Source: Virgibacillus phasianinus | GTDB lineage: Bacteria; Bacillota; Bacilli; Bacillales; Amphibacillaceae | Assembly: GCF_002216775.1 (NCBI RefSeq) | Contig: NZ_CP022315.1 | Location: forward strand, 3,348,001 to 3,412,000 | Reading direction: 5' to 3' | DNA: 64,000 nucleotides | Shown here: piece after piece, positions 1 to 9,343 of the stretch | Layout: each line of letters begins with the position of its first letter | Numbering within the stretch: the stretch's first letter is position 1 | Made by a program: the position numbers and the translations under genes | Notes under the pieces: generated by a model | What the model saw: the letters and a program-made list of their open reading frames with translations, nothing else | What the model was told of the DNA's origin: nothing | The model's database searches: none

Positions 1-1205
1 ACTTTTTTATTAATCGATTTTGCCTGGTCGCCGAGTGTGAACAATACGGAAACAGAGTCATCGATTACATCGGCAATTGATTCATGGAAACTCTGTGCAT
101 GTTCCCCAAGCTCTAAAATGTCACCCAAAACTAAAATTTTTGTAGAAAATCCACTCATTTGTTTCACAACATCAATTGCGGCCTTCATTGATGTTGGCGA
201 TGCATTATAAGCATCATTTATTATCGATACATCATTTCTCCCTGATACCATTTCAAAACGCATAGAGGTTAACTGAAGCGATGATAGTGCTTGTTGGATG
301 ACACCCGAATCTATACTCATTAATTTAGCAAGTGTAATTGCAAACGTTGCGTTTAAAGCATGGTGGCTCCCTAATAATGGTACAGAATATGATGCTCCAT
401 CTGCTAGAACAAATCCCGTGTGATCCTGCGAAATTTTCACTTGGTTTATTTCAACAGTATTCCCAGTATTAAAACCGCAGCGGATAACCCTGTCTTTGGA
501 ATGAAATGCAGATAATAGTGGTTCATCACCATCAATTAGCAAATAACCATTTCCAGTCATTCCTGTTACTATTTCCGACTTTGCCTTGGCAATCCCTTCT
601 CGCGACCCAAGATATTCAATATGGGATTCCCCAATATTCGTGATCACCGCATAATCAGGTAAGGCAATTTTAGATAAGCGTTCAATCTCGCCAAAATTAC
701 TCATGCCCATTTCAAGTACTAATACTTCTGTTTTCCTATCCATTGCTAAAACGGTTAATGGAAGTCCGATTTCATTGTTGAAGTTACCATTAGTTGCATG
801 GGTTTTGTAGCTTGATTTCATAACGGAAGCGATAAGATCTTTTGTTGTTGTTTTACCATTTGAACCTGTGATTCCAATAACAACAGGATCTATTTCTTTC
901 CGATAAGCAGCTGCTAACCCCTGCAGCGCACGAAGTGTATCGTCCACAAAAAAAACGGGGAATTCCGTGGGCAGGAAAGATGGAAGTTCTTTATTTTTAT
1001 TCCATATTGTTGCAACTGCTCCATTATCAAATGCCTGTTTAATAAAATCATGACCATCAAAGTTTTCACCCACAATGGGAATAAACAATGACTTACTCGA
1101 GCGAGTGCGACTATCTGTAACAACTTCATTAATCTGTATTGTATCTTCAGCTACACCACTATAGTTTCTAAAAATAGTAGAAATCCAATTAGTTGTAAAT
1201 AACAT
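1..1205 (-). CDS. murF: MurF, UDP-MurNAc-tripeptide--D-Ala-D-Ala ligase (3' end outside window)
   Basis: Cytoplasmic ATP-dependent Mur ligase that adds D-Ala-D-Ala to UDP-MurNAc-tripeptide, the last cytoplasmic step of pentapeptide synthesis. About 401 codons are present; the P-loop GITGSNGKTT lies near residues 111-120, followed by central-domain motifs. The family is about 450 residues, so roughly the last 50 are missing beyond position 1. The ATG lies 2 nt after the murE stop, with AAGGGG inside the murE 3' end as ribosome binding site, so the two genes are probably translationally coupled. B. subtilis has mraY after murE; here murF follows, as in E. coli. Confidence 0.93.
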   Translation of the reverse strand, partial: MLFTTNWISTIFRNYSGVAEDTIQINEVVTDSRTRSSKSLFIPIVGENFDGHDFIKQAFDNGAVATIWNKNKELPSFLPTEFPVFFVDDTLRALQGLAAAYRKEIDPVVIGITGSNGKTTTKDLIASVMKSSYKTHATNGNFNNEIGLPLTVLAMDRKTEVLVLEMGMSNFGEIERLSKIALPDYAVITNIGESHIEYLGSREGIAKAKSEIVTGMTGNGYLLIDGDEPLLSAFHSKDRVIRCGFNTGNTVEINQVKISQDHTGFVLADGASYSVPLLGSHHALNATFAITLAKLMSIDSGVIQQALSSLQLTSMRFEMVSGRNDVSIINDAYNASPTSMKAAIDVVKQMSGFSTKILVLGDILELGEHAQSFHESIADVIDDSVSVLFTLGDQAKSINKK

Positions 1206-1207
1206 AA

Positions 1208-2677
1208 TTATTTCCCCTTAGATAAAATTGCTTGCCTCGCTATTTCCCTATCATCAAATTGATATTTCGTGTGACCAATTAATTGATAGGTTTCATGTCC
1301 TTTACCGGCTATCAGAACCACATCATCGTCACTGGCAAGATTGATTACACGATAAATGGCCTGCCTCCGATCTTGAATTATTTCATAATGTTTTTCCATT
1401 TGTCCATTAACCATATCCTCTAATATAGCCGAAGGATCTTCTGTTCTTGGGTTATCGGACGTAAAAATAACCTTATTCGCATATTTTAATGCAATTGCTG
1501 CCATTTGTGGACGCTTTGTTTTATCACGGTCACCTCCGCACCCTACAACAACGTAAATATTTTTTTTGGCAAATTCCTTAATAACCTGTAATACATTTTC
1601 CAGTGAATCCGGGGTGTGAGCATAATCCACTATGGTTGTAAAGGGCTGATCCCCTCCAACCGGTTCAAATCTTCCACTAATTCCAGTAATTTTCTCTAGG
1701 GCTGATTTGATCGTTCCCAAGGGAATATGAAACGCCATCGCCACACCAACAGCTGCAAGCATATTATAGACATTAAACATCCCAATGAGCATACTGCTAA
1801 CAGAGATTTCACCTACCTGCGTATTCAATGTGAAAATTGTACGGTTTGCTTTAAGCTCAACATCAGTTGCCATAATGGCAGCCTCTGTATTACAACCATA
1901 TGTAATAATATGCTGTGCGGTGCTTCGTTTGATCATGTCATGACTAGGATCATCCACATTTATAACAGCAAATTTCGGATGTGTCTTCCTGTACGTATTT
2001 CCCAATTGGGAGAATAAGAGACTTTTTGCACGGAGGTAATCATTCATGTCCTTATGGTAATCCAAGTGATCCTGCGATAGATTACTGAATACCGCCACAT
2101 CGAAATCACAGCCGTACGTCCTTCCCATATCAAGCGCATGGGACGATACTTCCATAATTGCTGTATCCACATTATATTCTACCATTTTATGAAAACTTTT
2201 TTGTAAAAACAATGAATCTGGAGTAGTATTTTGGACAGGAAATAAGCGATTACCAATTTTCATCTGGATCGTGCCAATTATCCCCGTCTTCCAATTACAT
2301 TCATTCAATATCTTTTCAACTAAATAAGTTATTGTTGTCTTACCATTGGTTCCTGTTATCCCGATTAAAGGAAATTTGGTTGTTGGGTAATGATAAAAAT
2401 GTGCTGCAATCATTGCAAGGGCCCGTGAAGAATCTGGTACAAGAATGGTAGGTATATTGGTATCAACGGCTTTCTCAACTAAGATGGCAGCTGCCCCATT
2501 TGCTATGGCCTGATCAATATATTCATGACCATCTACAGTAAAGCCATTAATACATATAAAGAGATCTCCTTGATTTACCTCACGTGAGTCCATTTTGATT
2601 TCATTTACAAATACATCTTCAACTGCATACATAGCTTTATAGAATGGCAAGATGGAAATGATTTCATTCAATTTCAT
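1208..2677 (-). CDS. murE: MurE, UDP-MurNAc-dipeptide--meso-DAP ligase
   Basis: Adds the third stem-peptide residue to UDP-MurNAc-L-Ala-D-Glu. From the chosen ATG the protein has 489 residues. The P-loop GITGTNGKTT is at about 106-115, and a DNPR motif in the C-terminal domain is the known signature of meso-diaminopimelate-adding enzymes, so the wall is predicted to be DAP type. The frame is open up to 2716, but GGATAGG sits about 9 nt before the ATG at 2677, and the translation from there (MKLNEI) looks like a family N-terminus. Member of the dcw operon; separated from spoVD by a repeat element. Confidence 0.95.
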   Translation of the reverse strand: MKLNEIISILPFYKAMYAVEDVFVNEIKMDSREVNQGDLFICINGFTVDGHEYIDQAIANGAAAILVEKAVDTNIPTILVPDSSRALAMIAAHFYHYPTTKFPLIGITGTNGKTTITYLVEKILNECNWKTGIIGTIQMKIGNRLFPVQNTTPDSLFLQKSFHKMVEYNVDTAIMEVSSHALDMGRTYGCDFDVAVFSNLSQDHLDYHKDMNDYLRAKSLLFSQLGNTYRKTHPKFAVINVDDPSHDMIKRSTAQHIITYGCNTEAAIMATDVELKANRTIFTLNTQVGEISVSSMLIGMFNVYNMLAAVGVAMAFHIPLGTIKSALEKITGISGRFEPVGGDQPFTTIVDYAHTPDSLENVLQVIKEFAKKNIYVVVGCGGDRDKTKRPQMAAIALKYANKVIFTSDNPRTEDPSAILEDMVNGQMEKHYEIIQDRRQAIYRVINLASDDDVVLIAGKGHETYQLIGHTKYQFDDREIARQAILSKGK

Positions 2678-2746
2678 CGCATTCATCCTATCCATATGTA
2701 TTCTTTTCTTTATCAATATTTAAGAGGGTGGTTACACCCTTTTTTT

Positions 2747-2876
2747 AAAGGCTGCTTTCTAAAAGATTATTGTTTTTGACACAAAATCCATAAACTGTGA
2801 CGCAACTGCAACGTGATTTCCGCTGCAGGCAGTCGCCCGCGGAAAGCAACGGTCCGCAGCGGAAAACAGCCTTTTT
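2747..2876. repeat. MITE-like intergenic repeat between spoVD and murE
   Basis: About 130 bp with inverted ends (AAAGGCTG at the left, CAGCCTTT at the right) and inner GC-rich inverted segments. Positions 2751-2806 match 48580-48634 in reverse complement with few mismatches. Positions about 2789-2836 match about 16862-16910 in direct orientation (shared core ACGTGATTTCCGCT). It occupies the only sizeable gap inside the dcw operon. No coding potential is visible. The mobility mechanism is unknown; non-autonomous MITE is inference from the ends and copy number. Confidence 0.7.
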
Positions 2877-2971
2877 AAAATTATTCCTGCACATCAAGAG
2901 CATATACAAAGTTTTTCTGATTCTTAAACTCTAAAAATATATTATACCAGTTTTTTATTGGTATATCACGG

Positions 2972-4900
2972 TCATTTTTCATCTGATAAATAAATCCTCA
3001 TTTTTGAACCCGATTCTACTTTTGTTCCGGCACTGGGTTCCTGATCAACAATGTATTTCCCTTCACCACTGGTTTTAATGGATAAGGTTGTTAAATAATC
3101 AGCCAGTTCACCTTTCTTCAGCCCAATTAGGTCAGGAACAGTTACTTCAGGTTCTTCAGGCCATTTATATTCTTTTGCCAATCCATCTGTTCTTTTTTCT
3201 ACTCCCATCGCACTCAAACTGTCGCCAATAATCGTTCCTACAATCGGGGCCGCTACAACTCCACCGAATTGTACTGTATCTTTAGGGTTATCAATTGCCA
3301 AGTATACTACTATTTCCGGGTCATCAGCAGGTGCAAACCCAATGAATGACAAGACATAATTATTTTGCATATACCGTCCGTCAGGTCCTACCTTTTGGGC
3401 AGTACCTGTTTTACCTCCTACCCGATACCCTTCTACAAAAGCAGGACGACCAGTACCTTTAGCCACAACGCTTTCCAGAGCATTTCGAATCTTTTCAGAG
3501 GTGGCCCCAGAGATTACTGTGTCCTCTACTTTCGGTTCTACCTTTTCAACAACATCTTTCGTTACCGGATCAATCCATTCCTTAGCTATATGGGGTTCCA
3601 TTAAATTTCCGCCATTTACAGCAGCAGAAACCGCCATAACTTGCTGAATTGGCGTGACAGATACCCCCTGCCCGAAGGAAGTTGTTGCCAGTTCAACAGG
3701 CCCAACCTGTTCTGGTTTAAAAAGAATACCGCTGCTTTCGCCTTGTAAGTCAATTCCTGTCTCTTCGCCAAAACCAAAATCCCTTATATAGGAAAATAAT
3801 TTTTCCTGCCCAAGCTTCATACCCAAATTTACAAATCCAGGGTTACAGGAATTTTGCACAACCTCTAAATATGTCTGGTGGCCATGGCCGCCAGATTTCC
3901 AGCAATGCAGCTTTGCACCTCCAACTGAAATTTCCCCGTCGTCATTAAATGTATCTTTTTGTAAATTAACTGCATTTTCCTCTAAAGCCGCTGCAAGGGT
4001 AATAATCTTAAAGGTTGAACCTGGCTCATAGGTACTCCAGATTGGCAGATTTCGGCTATAAATGGTCGGATCAAATTTTTTGTACTGACCTGGTTTAAAA
4101 TTTGGACGAGACGACATAGCAATTATTCCACCAGTTTTGGGATTGACTGCAATAGCAGATGCGCCATCTGGCGAATATTTTGCAACAGCTAAATCAAGCT
4201 CACGTTCAATAATTGTTTGCACCTTGGAATTGATTGTTGTTTTCAGTGTTAGTCCATCTACTGGCGCTTTATATACATCAGCTGGATCATCCAGACGAGC
4301 ACCCTTGGCAGTAGAATAATATGACAGGCTCCCAGGTGTTCCGCTTAACTTATCATTATAGTATAACTCAAGTCCCATTAACCCCTGATTATCAATTCCT
4401 GTAAAACCTAAGACGTGTGATAAATAAGCCCCATGCGGATAATAACGTTTTGAATCCTTCGCTAAGTATACCCCCTCCATATTGTATGTTTGTAATGTCT
4501 TTGCTTGTTTCTTGGAAATCTTTCTTCCCTTTGGATGTATACTAACTTTACTTCTTTTTTCTGTTACATACTCATAAGCTTTCTTATTCGTAATATCAAG
4601 TACACTAGCCAGTTTTTCCGCCGTATCTTCCTTGTTCTTTATTTGACTCGGAACAAGAATAACAGATGGCGCTGAAACGTTTTTGGTCAGTACTTCTCCA
4701 TTTACATCCAGTATCCTCCCACGTTCCGCCTCAAACTTAATATCCCTGCTCCATGAATCATTCGCTTTTTTAATTAATTCATCGGCAAGAAAAAATTGTA
4801 CATACCCCAATCGAATATTAATCACAAAAAATACAACTAAGCCAATTAAAAAGACAGCGACTATTCGTTTTCTCACTGCTACAGTAGATACTCGTTTCAT
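2972..4900 (-). CDS. spoVD: SpoVD, sporulation-specific class B penicillin-binding protein
   Basis: Transpeptidase required in B. subtilis for spore cortex peptidoglycan. It has 642 residues from the chosen start: one N-terminal membrane anchor (about 12-30), a PBP dimerisation domain, a transpeptidase domain with STFK (catalytic Ser about 295), SCN and KTGT, and one C-terminal PASTA domain ending in IYLSDEK. The frame runs to 4966, but AAAGGGGAT about 8 nt before the ATG at 4900 supports the shorter start. The single PASTA domain and the position directly after pbpB distinguish it from PBP2B. Confidence 0.94.
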   Translation of the reverse strand: MKRVSTVAVRKRIVAVFLIGLVVFFVINIRLGYVQFFLADELIKKANDSWSRDIKFEAERGRILDVNGEVLTKNVSAPSVILVPSQIKNKEDTAEKLASVLDITNKKAYEYVTEKRSKVSIHPKGRKISKKQAKTLQTYNMEGVYLAKDSKRYYPHGAYLSHVLGFTGIDNQGLMGLELYYNDKLSGTPGSLSYYSTAKGARLDDPADVYKAPVDGLTLKTTINSKVQTIIERELDLAVAKYSPDGASAIAVNPKTGGIIAMSSRPNFKPGQYKKFDPTIYSRNLPIWSTYEPGSTFKIITLAAALEENAVNLQKDTFNDDGEISVGGAKLHCWKSGGHGHQTYLEVVQNSCNPGFVNLGMKLGQEKLFSYIRDFGFGEETGIDLQGESSGILFKPEQVGPVELATTSFGQGVSVTPIQQVMAVSAAVNGGNLMEPHIAKEWIDPVTKDVVEKVEPKVEDTVISGATSEKIRNALESVVAKGTGRPAFVEGYRVGGKTGTAQKVGPDGRYMQNNYVLSFIGFAPADDPEIVVYLAIDNPKDTVQFGGVVAAPIVGTIIGDSLSAMGVEKRTDGLAKEYKWPEEPEVTVPDLIGLKKGELADYLTTLSIKTSGEGKYIVDQEPSAGTKVESGSKMRIYLSDEK

Positions 4901-4991
4901 ATTCCATCCCCTTTTCATAGGTAGGCTTGTATCCACTATATGATTGAAAAAATCGAAATAGAACACTGTCTAAACTGCTTATTTATGACTA

Positions 4992-7226
4992 TTATTGTTC
5001 CCCGGTTGGTTCATCCGATGCACCATCTTCTTCCTGAGCTTCCTTTATACTTTCCTGTTCATCCTTAGGTTCCTGTTTCTCCGTATTAGGATGTTTCAAT
5101 TCAACACCCAGGTAATCATTTTTCTTAATAGGGGCACCTTTTTTGATACTCTGTTTAACCACGTACCCATTTCCCATTGTTTCAACTTTGAGGCCAATAA
5201 GGTCTGCCAGTTTATATACCTCACGCATGGACCATCCTGTTATATCGGGCATAGTTGGTTTATCAGTCAGCAGTAAAATACGGTTGTTTGCCAGTATTTC
5301 TTCTCCTTTTGGTGCACTGACATCGACAACTTTATCTCCTCCACCAATAACCATTATATGCTTAAGTCCTAACTTTAATAACTGTTCTTTTGCTTCTTTT
5401 GCGTCATGACCAACTAGTTCCGGAACTTCAATGATTGAGGCTTTTTCGGTTGCCTCTTTATCCGGATCGATGTTCATGTAATGCAGACCATTTTTCATAA
5501 CATTTTTAAAAATAAACGACACTGGTATGGATCCGGCCTCATGCTCCAGCTCAGGTTGTTTAACAGAAACATACATCATCAATTCAGGATCATCCTTAGG
5601 CGCCATACCCAGGAATGAATAAATATAGTTTCCGTTGCCTGATAAGTATCCCCGTCCATCAGGATTTGGAATCTGTGCCGTTCCCGTTTTACCTGCTACA
5701 GAATAGTCATCGAGTTTATAATTCGCCCCGGTTCCTCCATCACCTGTTACTACAGTTCCAAGTAATTCTTTTACATGATCTGCAGTTTCTTTCGAGATAG
5801 GCTGTCCGACTACGTTCGGCGACTTTTCCTTTATCGTTTTACCCGAATTTGAATCAACAATTTTCTTAATAACATAAGGTTTTAACATTTTTCCATCATT
5901 AGCAATAGCCGTAGCGGCTTTCATTTGCTGGATTGGTGTAACGGTTGTACCTTGTCCAAAGGCTGTTGTGATTTTTTCGATGGGATAGTCAAAGACTAGT
6001 TTACCAGCAACCTCATCTGGTAAATCGATGCCTGTTTTTTCATCGAAATCAAATGCCTTATAATAGTTCAAATAGGTTTCCGGTCCCATTACTTCCCATA
6101 ATAACTTTGCTGCTGCAACGTTTGAAGAACGTCTGAATCCCTCGTCAAAAGATATCTCGCCCCAACCGTCAATATTGTAATCATAGATTGCTTTCGTATT
6201 AGGGAGAGGCTTATATTTACCAGACATATATGTTGCGTCTCCATTATAATTCCCCGAATCTATTGCTGCGGACCAGGTAAACATCTTCATTGTAGAACCA
6301 GGTTCGTAAGGTGTTGAAATTGCATCATTATACCAATTTTCAACATTGGCGGGATTATTCGGGTTGTAGCTTGGACGATTACTCATCGCCACAATTTCAC
6401 CAGTTTTAGGGTCCATGACAATTGCTGTTATCCGCTTTGGATTATATTCTTCATTGACTTGAGAAAGTGTATCTTCCAATAGCGTTTGGATTTTTTGATT
6501 GATCGTTAAGTAAACATTATTGCCATCTTCCGGCTTTTGGATTATTTGATTCGGGTCTAATAGTTTCGTACCGTATTTATCACGTTGATACGAAATTTTG
6601 CCGTCTTTTCCATCCAAGATATCATTCATTTCACGTTCAATACCCGCTATCCCAGTTATTTCACCTTCCTTTTTCTGTGCGAAACCAAGGATGTGGGAAG
6701 CAAACATTCCATTTGGGTAATATCGTATCGATCTCTTTTCAAATTTTATCCCCGGCAAATCAAGGTCCTGAATTTTTTCTTTCGTTTCCTGGGATAATTC
6801 CTTTCCATCTGAGCCGAATTCTACTTGGAATTTATCATTTTCTATACCATACTGCAGCCGCTTTAAAATATCTTTTTCTTCCATATCTAATAGAGGAGCC
6901 AGCATCTCCGCAGTTTTTTCTGGGTTTTTAACATGCTGTGGCTCCTCTAGATCCTTCGAGTAGGATTCATCTACTATCGCGAATATTTTAAATGTAGGTC
7001 GATCATAAGCAAGCGTCATTCCTGTACTATCAAAGATTTTACCCCGTTCGGAATCTAGGGTAGTGGAAGTTGTGCGTTTTTTGTCCGCCCACTCATCCAA
7101 GGATACACCATTAATTTCACCAGTGGCCTGTATGTACATGAACCTCCCTGTCAAAATCAAAAATATGGAAACGAAAACTAAAATGAGAATTCCGGCCATA
7201 AAGTGTGTTGTTTTATTCTTTTTCAT
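4992..7226 (-). CDS. pbpB: PBP2B, septal class B penicillin-binding protein
   Basis: Division transpeptidase that works with FtsW and FtsL at the septum. 744 residues: membrane anchor about 10-30, dimerisation domain, transpeptidase with STMK (Ser 311), SSN (about 367-369) and KTGT (about 513-516), then two PASTA domains (about 598-712) and an acidic Glu-rich tail. Start supported by GGGTGGA about 7 nt upstream. It lies 22 nt after ftsL and 91 nt before the spoVD start. Confidence 0.95.
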   Translation of the reverse strand: MKKNKTTHFMAGILILVFVSIFLILTGRFMYIQATGEINGVSLDEWADKKRTTSTTLDSERGKIFDSTGMTLAYDRPTFKIFAIVDESYSKDLEEPQHVKNPEKTAEMLAPLLDMEEKDILKRLQYGIENDKFQVEFGSDGKELSQETKEKIQDLDLPGIKFEKRSIRYYPNGMFASHILGFAQKKEGEITGIAGIEREMNDILDGKDGKISYQRDKYGTKLLDPNQIIQKPEDGNNVYLTINQKIQTLLEDTLSQVNEEYNPKRITAIVMDPKTGEIVAMSNRPSYNPNNPANVENWYNDAISTPYEPGSTMKMFTWSAAIDSGNYNGDATYMSGKYKPLPNTKAIYDYNIDGWGEISFDEGFRRSSNVAAAKLLWEVMGPETYLNYYKAFDFDEKTGIDLPDEVAGKLVFDYPIEKITTAFGQGTTVTPIQQMKAATAIANDGKMLKPYVIKKIVDSNSGKTIKEKSPNVVGQPISKETADHVKELLGTVVTGDGGTGANYKLDDYSVAGKTGTAQIPNPDGRGYLSGNGNYIYSFLGMAPKDDPELMMYVSVKQPELEHEAGSIPVSFIFKNVMKNGLHYMNIDPDKEATEKASIIEVPELVGHDAKEAKEQLLKLGLKHIMVIGGGDKVVDVSAPKGEEILANNRILLLTDKPTMPDITGWSMREVYKLADLIGLKVETMGNGYVVKQSIKKGAPIKKNDYLGVELKHPNTEKQEPKDEQESIKEAQEEDGASDEPTGEQ

Positions 7227-7248
7227 GACAAATCCACCCTGCTACTTG

Positions 7249-7620
7249 TTACTTGTTTAATCCACTAACTTGCTTAATTTTTGCATCTTGAATTTGCAAT
7301 CCATTTTCTTCAGCTATTTTAACAATTCTTTCCGGTCTGCTCAACTCTTTCTTTTGATAAATAAGCCCTTCATTCTGCACCTTTTGTTGTTGAACATCAT
7401 TTTCAAGTGCTTGTAACTCTCTGTTAATGGTGTCTGTGGAAGAGGCAAAAGATACCATGTAAATAGCTGCTATTAGTAAACAGACGCCTACAATAGAGTA
7501 TAACACTTTTTCACCTTTTGTGATCCAGCTTTGTTTTCTTACTTTAACAACAACCTGCTTGTCCTTTTTTGGAGCGGTAGGCTGCATTTGGTCCCAACTG
7601 CGGGCATGACTTGCGCTCAT
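7249..7620 (-). CDS. ftsL: FtsL, cell division protein
   Basis: Small bitopic division protein, 123 residues: basic cytoplasmic N-terminus, one transmembrane helix about 39-59, then an extracytoplasmic leucine-zipper-like coiled coil (about 64-100). In B. subtilis FtsL pairs with DivIC and promotes septal synthesis by PBP2B/FtsW. The ATG overlaps the rsmH stop by 4 nt, implying translational coupling. Identification rests on topology and position; sequence conservation in this family is weak. Confidence 0.9.
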   Translation of the reverse strand: MSASHARSWDQMQPTAPKKDKQVVVKVRKQSWITKGEKVLYSIVGVCLLIAAIYMVSFASSTDTINRELQALENDVQQQKVQNEGLIYQKKELSRPERIVKIAEENGLQIQDAKIKQVSGLNK

Positions 7621-8597
7621 TTTTTATTCCACCCTTCCATATAAGTAAATTCCGCGTCCCATGGTTTCATTTTCTCGACTATTCGCAGTTTGGCAGATCT
7701 TGACCTGCGATTCTCTTCAAGTTCGTCATCTTTTGCAATAATCGGCTTTCGTGTAATGACTTTAAATGGTGCCTGATGGGTTTCAGGTACAATTGGTAAG
7801 TTTTTCGGAACAGGTTTAGTTGTACTCCATTTTTTAAAGGCTTGTTTGCAAATCCTGTCCTCTAATGACTGAAATGTAATAACAACAATTCTACCGCCAA
7901 CACTAACCATACGAGCAGCCTGATGTAATGCATCATTAAAAACGGCTAATTCATCATTCACTGCAATCCGCAACGCCTGAAAAATCCGCTTTGCGGGATG
8001 TCCTCCTGTCCGCCTTGCAGCAGCTGGTATTGCTTCCTTTATAATGTCAACAAGTTGATGTGTTGAATTTATGGCTTCCTTTTCCCGGCGCGCTTCTATT
8101 TTTCTGGCTATCTGTTTGGAAAACTTTTCTTCTCCGTATGTAAAGAAAATCTTTACCAGTTTTTCGTATGGCCAATTATTTACAATTTCGTGAGCGTCTA
8201 GGCTTTGCTGCTGATTCATACGCATGTCTAGGTATGCATCATGCCTATAACTAAATCCACGTTCACCACGATCGAATTGCGGAGAGGAAACACCCAAATC
8301 AAATAGTATTCCATCAATGTTAGTAATTTCGTGTTTAATTAATTCTTCTTCAAGGTTACTGAAGTTTTTGTGAATAAAAACCACTTTGTCACTAAATACG
8401 TCTAGTTTTTCTTTTGCTGCATGTAACGCATCAAGATCTTGATCAAAAGCAACTAGCAACCCATTGTCATCCAGTTTGCTTGCAATCTTTTCAGAATGCC
8501 CCCCACCACCAACTGTGCAATCGACATATGTACCATTAGCAGACAATTGTAATCCGCTTATGGTCTCTTCTTTTAATACACTGTAATGATTGAACAT
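7617..8597 (-). CDS. rsmH: RsmH (MraW), 16S rRNA C1402 N4-methyltransferase
   Basis: SAM-dependent methyltransferase acting on C1402 of 16S rRNA. 326 residues from the ATG at 8597; a GTG at 8603 is two codons upstream. N-terminus [13 protein letters not shown]-binding [11 protein letters not shown] near residue 25, and the family motif [15 protein letters not shown] lies about 5 nt before the ATG. Second gene of the mraZ operon and coupled to ftsL by a 4-nt overlap. Confidence 0.95.
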   Translation of the reverse strand: MFNHYSVLKEETISGLQLSANGTYVDCTVGGGGHSEKIASKLDDNGLLVAFDQDLDALHAAKEKLDVFSDKVVFIHKNFSNLEEELIKHEITNIDGILFDLGVSSPQFDRGERGFSYRHDAYLDMRMNQQQSLDAHEIVNNWPYEKLVKIFFTYGEEKFSKQIARKIEARREKEAINSTHQLVDIIKEAIPAAARRTGGHPAKRIFQALRIAVNDELAVFNDALHQAARMVSVGGRIVVITFQSLEDRICKQAFKKWSTTKPVPKNLPIVPETHQAPFKVITRKPIIAKDDELEENRRSRSAKLRIVEKMKPWDAEFTYMEGWNKK

Positions 8598-8664
8598 GGG
8601 CACACCACTTTCGTTACTAAATTAAAGTTCAAATACCAATTATCCTAAAGTTTGCATTTAAAAA

Positions 8665-9096
8665 TTAAATATCAAAATCCATCAAATTTTCGGCGATCTC
8701 AGCAAACGATTCCTCGGAATCATTAAAATAATCATCCCAATTTTCGCTAGCCCAGAATTCAATTCTGTTTGACACGCCAATTACTACACATTCTTTGCTT
8801 AACACAGCGTAATTTCGAAGTGTCTGAGGAATATTTATTCTACCCTGATTATCCACTTCGCACTCAATAGCTCCAGAAAAGAAAAAACGAGTGAACGCTC
8901 TAGCATCTTTCTTTGTTAGGGGGAGTTTCTTTAGTTTTTCTTCAAGCAGCTTCCATTCATTCATTGGATAAGCAAATAAACACTTATCCAACCCACGGGT
9001 CACAACAAACCGCTCACCAAGTTCTTCTCGGAACTTAGCAGGGACGATAATTCTACCTTTATTATCGATGTTATGTTGAAATTCTCCCATGAACAT
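8665..9096 (-). CDS. mraZ: MraZ, transcriptional regulator of the dcw cluster
   Basis: 143-residue AbrB-fold protein made of two SpoVT-AbrB-like halves, each carrying the [18 protein letters not shown] signature (near residues 11 and 82). In E. coli and mollicutes MraZ binds tandem GTGG-type boxes in its own promoter and represses the dcw operon. GTGGGGAG about 8 nt upstream serves as ribosome binding site. First gene of the cluster; phased GTGG repeats occur directly upstream (9107-9153). Confidence 0.95.
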   Translation of the reverse strand: MFMGEFQHNIDNKGRIIVPAKFREELGERFVVTRGLDKCLFAYPMNEWKLLEEKLKKLPLTKKDARAFTRFFFSGAIECEVDNQGRINIPQTLRNYAVLSKECVVIGVSNRIEFWASENWDDYFNDSEESFAEIAENLMDFDI

Positions 9097-9106
9097 ATGG
9101 TTCTCC

Positions 9107-9153
9107 CCACTTTCATATAATCATGTTACCACATCCCCCCACAATTCACCACA
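9107..9153 (-). promoter_or_regulatory. Candidate MraZ operator: 10-bp-phased TGTGG repeats
   Basis: On the minus strand TGTGG occurs three times at exactly 10-bp intervals (plus-strand CCACA at 9129-9133, 9139-9143 and 9149-9153), and AGTGGGGAG lies at 9103-9111 next to the mraZ start. Known MraZ operators are tandem TGGG/GTGG boxes one helical turn apart. The phasing is seen directly; the function is inferred. Confidence 0.6.
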
Positions 9154-9310
9154 TTATTTTATAACTTTTTTTCGTTCCCTTAAAAAATGGGAATATAGTC
9201 TCCCTACACTGGTTTTTAACAAAAAAAATATCCCTATAAATTTCATGATCATCGTTGGCAGATCAATGAAATATAGGAATATCATAAGACATAAAGTTAT
9301 TTTTTAAGTT

Positions 9311-9327
9311 AAGTGGTGGAAAGTGGT
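9311..9327 (+). promoter_or_regulatory. Second phased AAGTGGT pair upstream of mraZ
   Basis: AAGTGGT at 9311-9317 and again at 9321-9327, 10 bp apart, on the strand opposite to mraZ. The second copy runs into the palindrome GTGGTACCAC. It lies between the bshC stop and the mraZ leader. It resembles MraZ boxes but sits about 220 bp from the mraZ start, so a regulatory role is uncertain. Confidence 0.35.
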
Positions 9328-9343
9328 ACCACCCAATATACGT

